18,292 nucleotides of DNA. Origin: an uncultured Bilophila sp. GTDB taxonomy: Bacteria > Desulfobacterota > Desulfovibrionia > Desulfovibrionales > Desulfovibrionaceae. The notes beneath the pieces were generated by a model, which ran no database searches, was not told the DNA's origin, and saw only the letters and a list, made by a program, of their open reading frames with translations. The stretch spans positions 1-18,292 of the forward strand of contig CABKMN010000044.1 in NCBI GenBank assembly GCA_902373525.1, written 5' to 3'. The translations under genes were made by a program, and so were the position numbers. Below, in pieces: positions 7,537 through 15,800 of the stretch (positions are counted from its first letter, which is position 1; the number at the start of each line of letters is the position of its first letter).

Positions 7537-8034
7537 TCAGCCGATCTGGACCACGCTGCGGGCGTGGACGGGGCAGGCTTCGACGCAGGCGGGAACGGAC
7601 TTGCCCTCGCGCTTCATCCAGTCCTTGCACAGGTCGCAGCGCACCGCCACGCTCCGCATGCTCTTCTGGGCCATCGTTTCCGCCCCGGCGGAGGGCAGGC
7701 CGATGGATTCCAGCGAGATCGCGCCGTAGGGGCAGGCCATGATGCACAACTGGCAGCCCGAACAAATCTGGGCGTTCATGGTGACGATGCCGTCGTCCTG
7801 CTGGAGCGCGCCGGTGGGGCAGATGCGGGCGCAGGGGGCGTTTTCGCACTGGCGGCAGGAGATCGGCGACTTGACCGATCCGCTCTTGACCACATGGACG
7901 CGGGCCACCAGCTCGTCGCGCTTTTTCAGGGCTTCCTTGAAGGTGAGGCCGTGGTGGGCGGCGATGCAGGCGATTTCGCAGCGGCGGCACGCCTTGCACT
8001 TTTCCGGGACGGATTCGATCATGTAACGGCTCAT
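7537..8034 (-). CDS. cooF: CooF-like four-cluster ferredoxin (4Fe-4S electron carrier)
   Basis: 165 residues with sixteen cysteines in four 4Fe-4S patterns: C13/16/19/23, C60/63/68/72, C91/94/97/101 and C133/136/150/154. This is the DMSO reductase subunit B / HycB / HydN / CooF fold. No signal peptide is present, so it acts in the cytoplasm. Family knowledge: CooF carries electrons from CO dehydrogenase (CooS) to the CooH hydrogenase complex. Its place as last gene after hypA matches the D. vulgaris coo cluster and supports the CooF name over HydN or FdhB, although a formate dehydrogenase partner cannot be excluded from sequence alone. The start ATG at 8034 has AAGGA upstream; an in-frame ATG four codons later is possible. 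The gap from hypA is 48 bp. Confidence 0.88.
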   Translation of the reverse strand: MSRYMIESVPEKCKACRRCEIACIAAHHGLTFKEALKKRDELVARVHVVKSGSVKSPISCRQCENAPCARICPTGALQQDDGIVTMNAQICSGCQLCIMACPYGAISLESIGLPSAGAETMAQKSMRSVAVRCDLCKDWMKREGKSVPACVEACPVHARSVVQIG

Positions 8035-8082
8035 GGCATATTCCTTGCGATGTTTCGCATTCCAGAAGCAGGGTTGACGGCG

Positions 8083-8424
8083 TCAGCGGGCGTCGATGCC
8101 GGTGATGCAGAAGTCGCGGCCTCCCGTGCCTTCCAGCCGCAGGCCCCCGCATTCGGGGCAGCGGCAGCGCGGGGACGTCATGGGGAACTCGTGCCCGCAG
8201 TCGAGGCACCTGCCCCGCGCGGGGACGGTCGTGACGACCAGTTCGGCCCCCTCGGCCTTCGTGCCCTCGGCGTACAGCTCGAAGCACGCCTCCAGCGTCC
8301 GGGGCTCCACCGCCGTGAACAGTCCCACGGACAGGTTTACCCGGGTGATCCGCTCCACATGGTGGCGGTGCGCCTCGTCTTCGAGGATGCGCATCATGGA
8401 GGCGACGATGGAGGCTTCATGCAC
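8083..8424 (-). CDS. hypA: Hydrogenase nickel insertion protein HypA
   Basis: HypA delivers nickel, with HypB, to the large subunit of [NiFe] hydrogenases. I place the start at GTG 8424, giving 113 residues beginning Met-His-Glu. In the family His2 next to the start Met is a nickel ligand, and the usual N-terminus is MHE. The ATG at 8439 would add MGYAA, move that histidine inside and has no ribosome site (CCCCTCC precedes it). The zinc-binding pairs are C73-x2-C76 and C89-x2-C92, with an additional C87. The ribosome site before GTG is also poor, and a 19-bp hairpin sits just upstream, so translation may be controlled or inefficient. It lies between cooH and cooF as in the D. vulgaris coo locus; hypB-F must be elsewhere. 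Confidence 0.9.
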   Translation of the reverse strand: MHEASIVASMMRILEDEAHRHHVERITRVNLSVGLFTAVEPRTLEACFELYAEGTKAEGAELVVTTVPARGRCLDCGHEFPMTSPRCRCPECGGLRLEGTGGRDFCITGIDAR

Positions 8425-8452
8425 GGCGGCGTATCCCATTCGGAGGGGAAAA

Positions 8453-8492
8453 CCGGGGGAGGGAGCTTTTTCAAAAAAGCTCCCTCCCCCGG
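8453..8492. repeat. Perfect 19-bp inverted repeat in the hypA leader
   Basis: Arms 8453-8471 and 8474-8492 are exact reverse complements with a CA centre; the top of the stem is A/T (GCTTTTT/AAAAAGC). In the hypA sense direction the stem ends about 28 bases before the GTG start. It is followed by GGTTTTCCCC, a weak terminator-like context. It may be a terminator, an attenuator or an mRNA 5'-end stabiliser. Unlike the 3'-end family it lacks the TTCTCCAGAA core. Confidence 0.65.
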
Positions 8493-8606
8493 ACCCCCAC
8501 CCGCAAAAATTTCGACTGGTGGGGAGGCGACTCGTCAGGAGTCCCTTCGTATGTCCTTTTTCAGAGCGTCGGCTCGCGAATGCGCTTCCTATTCCTCAAA
8601 GGCGGG

Positions 8607-8636
8607 AGGATAGTCGAGCAAACGTCAGCCTTTCAA
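8607..8636 (-). promoter_or_regulatory. Candidate promoter for hypA-cooF
   Basis: On the minus strand TTGAAA (8636-8631) and TATCCT (8612-8607) are 18 bases apart. It lies between the post-cooH terminator and the hypA hairpin, where a secondary promoter would be needed if the terminator is efficient. A start near 8600 gives a leader of about 175 bases that includes the hairpin at 8453-8492. The call is motif-based only. No reading frame in 8500-8730 looks like a gene. Confidence 0.4.
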
Positions 8637-8722
8637 ATCCGCTCTTCCTTTTCCGTAACGCAACGCCGGGGGACGTGCGCCGGAGGAAATCCCTTTTACG
8701 CTTCCCCGCCCTTCATCGACCC

Positions 8723-8762
8723 TTACAAACGTCTTAGGAGAGAAGGGGGTGGGGTTTGGGGA
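8723..8762 (-). repeat. Repeat tail with G-quadruplex-capable tract, copy 1
   Basis: TTACAAACGTCTT (8723-8735) and GGGGTGGGGTTTGGGGA (8746-8762) recur in the same order and spacing at 18250-18262 and 18273-18289. Only the linker differs. Copy 1 lies at the distal side of the terminator after cooH. With the following GGGGG (8764-8768) the plus strand has four G-runs separated by 1-3 bases. Confidence 0.75.
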
Positions 8763-8809
8763 AGGGGGAGGAGAAGCCCTTCTCCAGAAGGGGTCTCCTC
8801 CCCCTCCCC
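8758..8809 (-). terminator. Large hairpin terminator after cooH
   Basis: Inner arms CCCTTCT (8777-8783) and AGAAGGG (8786-8792) plus outer arms 8758-8774 and 8794-8809 (one bulged A) give a stem of about 23 bp, 22 bases past the cooH stop. In the sense direction it is followed by CCCCAAACCCC rather than a U-run. It divides cooMKLXUH from hypA-cooF. It shares the TTCTGGAGAA core with hairpins at 1-40 and 5844-5883. Confidence 0.75.
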
Positions 8810-8831
8810 AATCTTCATTCCGTTCCCCGCG

Positions 8832-9920
8832 CTACCGCTCCGTGCAACTGACGCAGGGGTCGATGCTGTTGACGATGGCGGGGATGTCGGCGAGCTGGCA
8901 GTCCTTCATCATGACGGTGAGGGCCTCCCAGTTCATGTAGGACGGCACGCGCCACTTGAGGCGGGCGGGGGTGTCGGTCCCGTTGGTCTGGAGGAAGTAG
9001 ATCAGTTCGCCGCGCGGGGCTTCCGAGCGGGCCACGGATTCGCTTTCCGGGACGCGCTCCATGTGTACGGCCAGCGGGCCTTCCGGCAGCTTGTCGAGAC
9101 ACTGGCGGAGCAGGCGGATGGACTCGAACACCTCGCGCACGCGCACCATCGCGCGGGACCAGACGTCGCCGTCCTCCTCCTTGATCAGATCGAAGTAGAG
9201 GTCGGGATAGACGAGGTAGGGCGTGTTCTTGCGCACGTCGATGTCGAGGCCGGAACCGCGCGCCACGGGGCCGACCACGCCGAGCCGCCACGCGTCCTCG
9301 CGGGACAGGACGCCTACGCCGCGCGAACGCTTGGCGATCAGGGGATCGGTGCGGAACACCTTCTCCACGCGCCTGACCGCCTCCTCGACGACGGCGAGCT
9401 TGTCCAGCATGTACACGGTCAGCTTGTCGTCCATGTCGAACTTCACCCCGCCGATGCAGTTGGCGGAGAGGTTCATGCGGTTGCCGTAGATGGTTTCCTT
9501 CACGTCCTGCATGTTCTCGCGCACTTCCATGATGTGCAGGAACAGGGACTTGAAGCCCACGTTGTGCGCGAAGATGGCGATGTTGAACAGGTGCGAGGCC
9601 ACGCGCTTCGTTTCCTCGGCCAGCACGCGCAGGTACTGGGCGCGGGGCGGAGGCGTCATGCCGAGCACGTTTTCCACCGCCATGCAGTAGGTCAGGGAAT
9701 GGCTGTTCGAGCAGAGCGAACAGACGCGCTCGGTCAGCGTGGTGTTCTTGAAGAAGTTCCGCTGCGTGGCCATGCCTTCCATGCCCCGGTGCACGTGCCC
9801 CGAGGTGATTTCGACCTTGCGGACGGTTTCGCCGTCCATGTCGAGGTGGAAGTAGACCGGCTCCTCAAGGGCGACGTGCACCGGGCCGATGGGCAGGGAA
9901 AAGCTGCTGGTCTGGCTCAT
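8832..9920 (-). CDS. cooH: CooH, large catalytic subunit of energy-converting [NiFe] hydrogenase (group 4)
   Basis: 362 residues, matching R. rubrum CooH (about 361). It holds the NiFe active site where protons are reduced to H2. The four cysteine ligands are visible: C67 and C70 in ERVCSLCSNSH near the N-terminus, and C356 and C359 in DPCVSC at the C-terminus. Only three residues (TER) follow the last cysteine, so there is no C-terminal extension for a maturation protease to remove, as known for CooH and EchE. The protein is homologous to NuoD of complex I. The ATG at 9920 overlaps the cooU stop (ATGA), indicating translational coupling. Longer upstream frames belong to the cooU/cooX shadow. 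A strong hairpin follows the stop. Confidence 0.97.
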   Translation of the reverse strand: MSQTSSFSLPIGPVHVALEEPVYFHLDMDGETVRKVEITSGHVHRGMEGMATQRNFFKNTTLTERVCSLCSNSHSLTYCMAVENVLGMTPPPRAQYLRVLAEETKRVASHLFNIAIFAHNVGFKSLFLHIMEVRENMQDVKETIYGNRMNLSANCIGGVKFDMDDKLTVYMLDKLAVVEEAVRRVEKVFRTDPLIAKRSRGVGVLSREDAWRLGVVGPVARGSGLDIDVRKNTPYLVYPDLYFDLIKEEDGDVWSRAMVRVREVFESIRLLRQCLDKLPEGPLAVHMERVPESESVARSEAPRGELIYFLQTNGTDTPARLKWRVPSYMNWEALTVMMKDCQLADIPAIVNSIDPCVSCTER

Positions 9921-10477
9921 TCGGACACCCCCTTCTCGACTTCCTCGCCGGGCTCGGTGTTCACTTCCATGATCCGTTCCCACATGTCCTTGGTGCAGGC
10001 GCCGTTCATCATGATGGTCAGCGGGATGACCTCGTTGAGGATGCCTTCGTCGATGTCGGGATCGAGGAACAGGCGTTTGGGGTTGGTGTTGCCGTCGACG
10101 TGCACGTCGAACAGTTCCGCGAACTCGCGTTCGTTCCAGTCGGCGTTGAGGAACCACGGGGTGATGGTGGGCACGCTGTTTTCCGCCGGGTCCAGCGGCA
10201 CCGTCAGCGTGAGCGTGTAGCCGTGCACGTCGAAATGGTAGGCCAGCGTGGTGATGGGCTCGGCAAGCTGTTTGTTCAGCGCGGTGACCGTGCACAGGCG
10301 CGCGCCGTGCTCGGCCAGCAGCGCGGCGGCGGCGGGGAGATCGGCGGCGCTGTTGAGCGTCACCCACTCGAAGCCGTTGCCCCAGCTGTCCTTGCTGTGG
10401 CGTTCCTCGGAAGCCAGCTTCAACAGCCCGGAGACAAGCTCGGGGTTGATGGCGCGGCTCGACCATGTCGTATTCAT
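9917..10477 (-). CDS. cooU: CooU, NuoC-like 30-kDa hydrogenase subunit
   Basis: 186 residues. The C-terminal half has the complex I 30-kDa subunit signature DWNEREFAELFDVHVDGN (113-130), continuing to NPKRLFLD. In the group 4 hydrogenase it is a soluble structural partner that packs against the large subunit on the cytoplasmic side; it carries no cofactor motif. AAGGAG precedes the ATG at 10477 by a normal distance. It follows cooX by 26 bp and overlaps cooH by four bases. Order and size match CooU and EchD. Confidence 0.93.
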   Translation of the reverse strand: MNTTWSSRAINPELVSGLLKLASEERHSKDSWGNGFEWVTLNSAADLPAAAALLAEHGARLCTVTALNKQLAEPITTLAYHFDVHGYTLTLTVPLDPAENSVPTITPWFLNADWNEREFAELFDVHVDGNTNPKRLFLDPDIDEGILNEVIPLTIMMNGACTKDMWERIMEVNTEPGEEVEKGVSE

Positions 10478-10503
10478 GCAAGTTTCTCCTTGCGTTCAGA
10501 GCG

Positions 10504-11397
10504 TCAGTCGGCGGGCTTCTCCGCCGGGGAAGCCGGTTCGGACGGGGCCGCCTCGGGGGCGGGAGCCGCGTCGGATACGGGGGGCGTCGTCTCGGGCGCG
10601 GCGGTCTGCTGCCGGGCGGGCGTTTCGGCGGGCTGTCCCGCCGGAGTCCCGGCTTCCGGCGCACGGGCCGTTTCCGGTGCGGGCGCGGCCTTGGGAGCCT
10701 CCGCAACCGGCGCGGCGGGCGTCTTGGGTGCGTCCGCTGCGTCCTTCGCGGCCTTGCGGGCTTCCGCCGGAGCCGCCTTTTCGGGCGCGGGCCCCTTGGC
10801 GGTCGGCGCTTCGGCCTTCGCCTTCTTGGGGGGCACGAGACAGACCTCCTCGCGCTCCGCCAGCTTTTCGAGCTGGTCGATGTGGCAGGCGCGTTCCTCT
10901 TCGACGGCGACGTCGATGCGGCGGCAGTTGGGGCAGAGATGCGAGATCACGTCCACGTCCACTTCGGAGTGTTTGGCGTAAATGCGGTTCAGCACGTCCT
11001 GCGGGAGCACGCGCATCTTGGCCCCGCACACCGCGCAGTAGTCGTACTTGACCTTGGCGCGGGTGATCTGGGTGTATTTTTCCGTGGCGCGGTGGGCGCT
11101 GTGCCAATTGTTGGTCACGGAAATGGCCTTGGTCGGGCAGTAATGACGGCACTGGGCGCACAGGCAGCAGGAGTTCCGCCATACCGTGACTTCAAAGCCG
11201 GTCCCGTCCTCGAATTTCGAGATGTTGATGGCTCCGGCGGCGCAGACGTGCACGCAGGTGCCGCAGCCCACGCAGAGGCTGGGATCGATTTCGACCCGGC
11301 CCCGCAGGCGTTCCGGGGTATACGTCTCCCCGAACGGGAAAGGATCGGTCACCGGGCCCTTTTTCAGGTTGTCCCAGAGTATCTTGAGGAATTCCAT
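10504..11397 (-). CDS. cooX: CooX, NuoI-like polyferredoxin subunit with Pro/Ala-rich C-terminal tail
   Basis: 297 residues, much longer than typical CooX or EchF (about 130-180). Residues 1-90 carry two 4Fe-4S motifs, C42/45/48/52 and C77/80/83/87, which relay electrons from the soluble donor to the small subunit. Next comes a further cysteine-pair region, C121-x2-C124 and C155-x2-C158, resembling a zinc ribbon or extra metal site. A short acidic helix follows (165-186). From about residue 189 to the end (DNA 10507-10833) the chain is almost only Ala, Pro, Glu, Lys and Thr, with no membrane segment. The frame stays open with GC-rich codons and stops 26 bp before cooU, so the tail appears genuine. 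The start is separated from the cooL stop by one base, with GGAGG inside cooL's end. Confidence 0.92.
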   Translation of the reverse strand: MEFLKILWDNLKKGPVTDPFPFGETYTPERLRGRVEIDPSLCVGCGTCVHVCAAGAINISKFEDGTGFEVTVWRNSCCLCAQCRHYCPTKAISVTNNWHSAHRATEKYTQITRAKVKYDYCAVCGAKMRVLPQDVLNRIYAKHSEVDVDVISHLCPNCRRIDVAVEEERACHIDQLEKLAEREEVCLVPPKKAKAEAPTAKGPAPEKAAPAEARKAAKDAADAPKTPAAPVAEAPKAAPAPETARAPEAGTPAGQPAETPARQQTAAPETTPPVSDAAPAPEAAPSEPASPAEKPAD

Positions 11398-11398
11398 A

Positions 11399-11833
11399 TC
11401 AGTCCTCCATCCTTTCCCGCCAGATGGCGACGGCTTCGAGCACGCCTTCCATGATCGCCTGCGGGCGCGGCGGGCAGCCGGGCACGTTGACGTCGATGGG
11501 CAGGTAGCGGTCGACGGGGCCTTCGATGGAGTAGCCCTCGCGGAACACGCCGCCGCTGATGGGGCAGATGCCCACGGCCACGGTCACCTTGGGCTCGGGG
11601 ATTTCGTTCCACACCCGCAGGACCTTTTCCTTGACCCGCGCGGTGAGCGGCCCGGTGATGAGCACGATGTCCGCGTGGCGGGGGCTTCCGCAATACTTGC
11701 AGCCGAGGCGTTCCACGTCGTAGCGGGCGATGCAGGCCGTAGTCGCCAATTCCACGTCGCACCCGTTGCAGGAGCCCGCGTTGATGCGGAACAGCCACGG
11801 CGAGCGGGTGGAGAGTTTCTTGATCAGGTTCAT
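11399..11833 (-). CDS. cooL: CooL, small subunit of energy-converting [NiFe] hydrogenase
   Basis: 144 residues from the chosen ATG at 11833; R. rubrum CooL is about the same length. It is homologous to NuoB and binds the proximal 4Fe-4S cluster next to the NiFe site, with ligands seen as C22 and C25 (SCNGCDVEL), C90 (GICPISGG) and C120 (VPGCPPRP). The ATG at 11872 would add 13 residues that overlap the end of cooK and lack a ribosome site. The chosen start has GGGAGG six bases upstream, inside the 13-bp gap after cooK. There is no signal peptide, consistent with cytoplasmic-facing group 4 enzymes and unlike periplasmic uptake hydrogenases. Confidence 0.95.
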   Translation of the reverse strand: MNLIKKLSTRSPWLFRINAGSCNGCDVELATTACIARYDVERLGCKYCGSPRHADIVLITGPLTARVKEKVLRVWNEIPEPKVTVAVGICPISGGVFREGYSIEGPVDRYLPIDVNVPGCPPRPQAIMEGVLEAVAIWRERMED

Positions 11834-11846
11834 GACCGGCCTCCCG

Positions 11847-12806
11847 TCAGCAGCCCATCCACACCAGAACAAGGCTCAGGAAAGCCAGCCCGGCGGGATA
11901 CTTGAGGAAAAAGGACAACGCCTGTTCGATGCGCAGGCGGCCCGTGGCGGACTTCACCAGCGTGACCGCGAACAGCAGGAACAGCGCGCACTTCACGACG
12001 AACCAGAGCAGATTGATCGCGGGGATGTCCGAAATCGTGCCGGGGAAGAACAGCACCACCCCGAGCGCGAGCACCACGATCATCTTGAGGGCCGAGGCCA
12101 TGTGGAAGAAGGCCAGCAGCACGCCCGAATATTCGAGGAGCGGGCCTTCGAGGATTTCCGTTTCCGCCTCGGGCTGGTCGAAGGGCGGCACGCCGAGCGT
12201 GGCGGGCACGAACATGAGCCACGCGAGAAACGCGGGCCACATCACCGGAGTCAGCCCGAACGAGCCGTTCGCCGCCTGATACTCCATGATCTTCGTCAGG
12301 GAGAACTCGGCCCCGTCGCCGCCGCCCACCTTCATGGCGACCGTCAGCATGATCATAAGCAGCGGAACCTCATAGGCAAGCATCATGATCATCTCGCGCG
12401 AGAAGCCGATGCCGCCGTAGGGGGAGCCGGACGAGGAGCCCGCCAGCATGATCGCCATCGCCGGGATGGGGAACAGGTAGAAGATGACCAGCAGATCGCC
12501 CAGTTTCGGCAGGCCCTCGGTCACGCCGGGCACGGGCAGCAGGGCCGCGCAGGCCGCGATGCCGCCGAGCGCCGCCACCGGGGCCGCGAGGAACGCCCCG
12601 CGCACCGCCGACGAGGGGATGATCACTTCCTTGGTGCACAGTTTGGCGAGGTCGAGGAAGGGCTGGATCAGCGGCGGGCCGACCCTGCGCTGGAGCCGGG
12701 CCTCCACCCGGCGGTCGAGTCCCTTGAACAGCAGTCCCAGCGCCAGCGCGAACAGGCCGCCGGGGAAGACGACGAGGTGGAGAATGCCCACGAGCATGTC
12801 TAGCAT
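11847..12806 (-). CDS. cooK: CooK, NuoH-like membrane subunit
   Basis: 319 residues with about eight hydrophobic membrane spans. It is the homologue of NuoH/HycD/EchB, which anchors the hydrogenase module to the membrane arm and forms the first part of the ion path. Family signatures are RRVEARLQRRVGPPLIQPF (32-50) and VPPFDQPEAETEILEGPLLE (206-225), the latter containing the acidic cluster of the loop facing the catalytic module. The ATG at 12806 has AAGGAG eight bases upstream and overlaps the cooM stop by seven bases, so translation is likely coupled to cooM. An ATG three codons later is less well spaced. Confidence 0.95.
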   Translation of the reverse strand: MLDMLVGILHLVVFPGGLFALALGLLFKGLDRRVEARLQRRVGPPLIQPFLDLAKLCTKEVIIPSSAVRGAFLAAPVAALGGIAACAALLPVPGVTEGLPKLGDLLVIFYLFPIPAMAIMLAGSSSGSPYGGIGFSREMIMMLAYEVPLLMIMLTVAMKVGGGDGAEFSLTKIMEYQAANGSFGLTPVMWPAFLAWLMFVPATLGVPPFDQPEAETEILEGPLLEYSGVLLAFFHMASALKMIVVLALGVVLFFPGTISDIPAINLLWFVVKCALFLLFAVTLVKSATGRLRIEQALSFFLKYPAGLAFLSLVLVWMGC

Positions 12807-15800
12807 GACGGACGCTCCTTATTGATGCGGCCGGTCCGGCCGAGGGACCGCCGGAGGTTCCGGCAGCAGGTCAGGGCCAGTTCCGGCAGGGAACACGTCG
12901 CGCTGCCCGGCTTGTTGCCGGTGCACAGGTTGACGAGGGCCGGATAGATGCCTTCGGGCGGGATGCGTGTGGCTTCCTGCGAGGCGTCGTGGCCGCAGGC
13001 GTGCGGCGCGGCGACGCGGACCTTCACGCGGGCGAGCAGGAAGCGCAGGAGCAGCCAGCCGCCGCCGAAGGCCACCAGCATGAGCACCGCCATCGAGGTG
13101 GCGTCCCACGCGCCGGGGCCGCTGGCGAGGCCGTAGGAGGCCACGTCGAGCGAGGGCATGCCGTACTCGACCAGCGCCTCGTTGAGCGGCGCGAGCAGCA
13201 GGCCGGGGAACACGCCGGTCAGGATGACCATGAAGGCCATGAGCAGCATGGGCGCGCGCATGACCCACGGGGCTTCCTCGATGTGTTCGAGGTCGCGTCC
13301 GGGCTGGCCGAGGAAGACCGTATGCATGAACCGGGCGAGGTAGGCCAGCGTGACCACGCTGCCGATGAGCGAGATCAGGGCCAGCAGGGGTTCGCCTTCG
13401 GCCATGAGGGCCTGATAGATGATCCACTTGGAGGTGAATCCGTTGGTCGGGGGCACGCCCACGGCGGCCAGCGACCCGATGAAGAAGCAGAACATGGTTA
13501 CGGGCATCCTGCGGCCCACGCCGCCCAGCTCGGAGATGGCGTCCGCGTGGGTGCGCAGCATCACCGCGCCGACCATGAGGAACAGCAGGTCCTTGAAGAA
13601 CACGTGGTTCGCCATGTGCAGCAGGCCGCCCGCCATGCCGAGGCTCGTGCCCACGGCCACGCCGAGCACCATGTACCCGATCTGACTTACCGTGGACCAG
13701 ATGAACACCAGCTTGAGGCTGTTCTGAAGCATGGCCTGCACCGCGCTGTACAGCAGGGTGAACGCCCCGACCCACGCCACCACGTACATGATGGTCGCCT
13801 GCGAGAAGAGGTCCGAAGCGCCCTGCGCGTACACGCTGCCGAAGCCGAGGAACAGCTTCACGAGGCCGAAGACCGCGATCTTCAGGAGCACGGACGAGAT
13901 GTAGCCGGACACGGGCGTGGGGGCCAGCGCCGGGTGCATCTGCCAGTCGATGCGCAGGGACACCTGCGCCGCCTTCATGCAGAAGCCGATGGCGAGCAGG
14001 GCGACAATCGCCGTGCCCACCGCCGGGGACAGGCCGGCGAAGCCCGAGGCCACGCCCGCGAACTGCCCGGTCCCGGTGTAGGCCACGATGAGTCCGATGC
14101 CGAGGAACAGGAAGCCCGCGCCCGCCACGTTGAACAGGAAGTACTTGAAGCCCTCCCGCAGCGCTTCGGGGGTGCCCTCGTGCGCGATGGCGAAGTACAG
14201 GGCCCACGAACTCATGATTTCCCAGAACGTAAAGAAGCTGAACAGGTCCGAACTCGCCGCCACGCCCAGCAGGCCGCCGGTCATGAGCAGGAAGAACGCG
14301 TAGAAGCGCCACTGCGTGTGGCTGTGCTCCATGTAACCCACGGCGTACACGAGGTTCACCGTGCCGATGGCCGGGATGAACAGGGCCATGACGTAGGAGA
14401 GCATGTCGAGATCGCGGCCGAACGCGAGCACGTGCAGCGTGGTCAGGAACAGGATGGCGGCGGCGCCCCATCCGGCCTTCACGCGGTCCTTGCGGAACCA
14501 GATCGGCACGATGGCGCCGAACATGGGCAGCAGCACGTACACGGGCCAGCTCACGTCGAGTTCCGGCAGGGCCGGGAGCATCCCGCCCACGCCGGGGCCG
14601 AACTGGAGCTGGTCGAGGATCGGGGTGATCAGCGACAGGCCCGTCTGCGGGGCGACGCCGAGGATCACGCACAGGGCCGCAAGGATGATCATGGGCCAGC
14701 GCATGGTCGCGGTGACGCCTTCCACGCGCTTGCGCCCCGCCGGGGCGGGATCGAGCAGGATCGTCCGCAGGATGCGCATGTAGTAGATCGCGCCCACGAG
14801 GCTCGCCGCGATGAGCGCCGCCGCGATGAGCGGCTGTCCGGCGTCCATGCAGGCCACGATCATGAGGTACTTGCTCACGAAGCCGTTGAACGGCGGCAGG
14901 CCCATGATGGACACGATGCCGATGCTCATGCAGCCCACGGCCCACGGCATTTCGTGGACCAGCCCCGCGAGGTCGGAGAGCTTGCGGCTGCCCACGCGGA
15001 AGATGAGTCCGCCCGCGCAGAGGAAGAGCAGGTCCTTCATGATCGCGTGGTTCAGGACGTGCGCCAGCGCGCCCGCCGCCGCCAGCCACGTGCCGAGGCC
15101 GAGGACGGTGAAGATTTCACCGACCTGCCCCATCGTGGAGTAGGCGAGCATGCGCTTGATGTCCTCCTGCCTGAGGGCCATCCATTCGCCGTAGGCCATC
15201 GTGCACAGGCCCATGACCGTGACCATCAGGCCGGGGACGGTGAAGCCGCCGTAGGTGCCGGTTTCGGCCAGCCCGTCGTAGCCGAGCAGCCCGAAGTAGA
15301 TCATCACCACGCCGAACACGCCCATCTTGGTGAGCACGCCGGACAGGGGCGCGGACACGGAGGACGGCGCGGCGGGGTGGGCGTCGGGCAGCCAGCTGTG
15401 CAGCGGCACGAGACCGGCCTTGGCCGCGAAGCCGAGGAGGGTGAACACCAGCGCGAACCGGAGCACGTCCTCGGGGCGCGCGGACAGGTTGGCGAGGATT
15501 TCGCCGTACTGCGTGAAATCGCCGCCGATCATGAAGAAGCCCACGATCATCAGGTAGGCCGCGCCGCAGCACAGCACGACGTACTTGATGGCCGCGTCGC
15601 GCGCCTTGGAGGTGCGTTCCCACGCCACCAGCGCGAAGGACGCCCAGGTCATGACCTCCCACTGCGAGGACAGCGTGCCGATGTTGTCGGTGGTCACGAT
15701 GTTGAGCAGCGCGCCGAAGGTCAGGAGCAGGAAGAACCAGTACCAGTGCTTGCGCCCGTCCTCTTCGATGTAGTTGGTCGAGTAACAGGCCACCAGCGCG

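Noticed and set aside
8500..8730. Possible remnant gene between cooH and hypA
   Set aside because: No frame on either strand shows a ribosome site or recognisable protein; only a promoter-like pair and repeats are visible.
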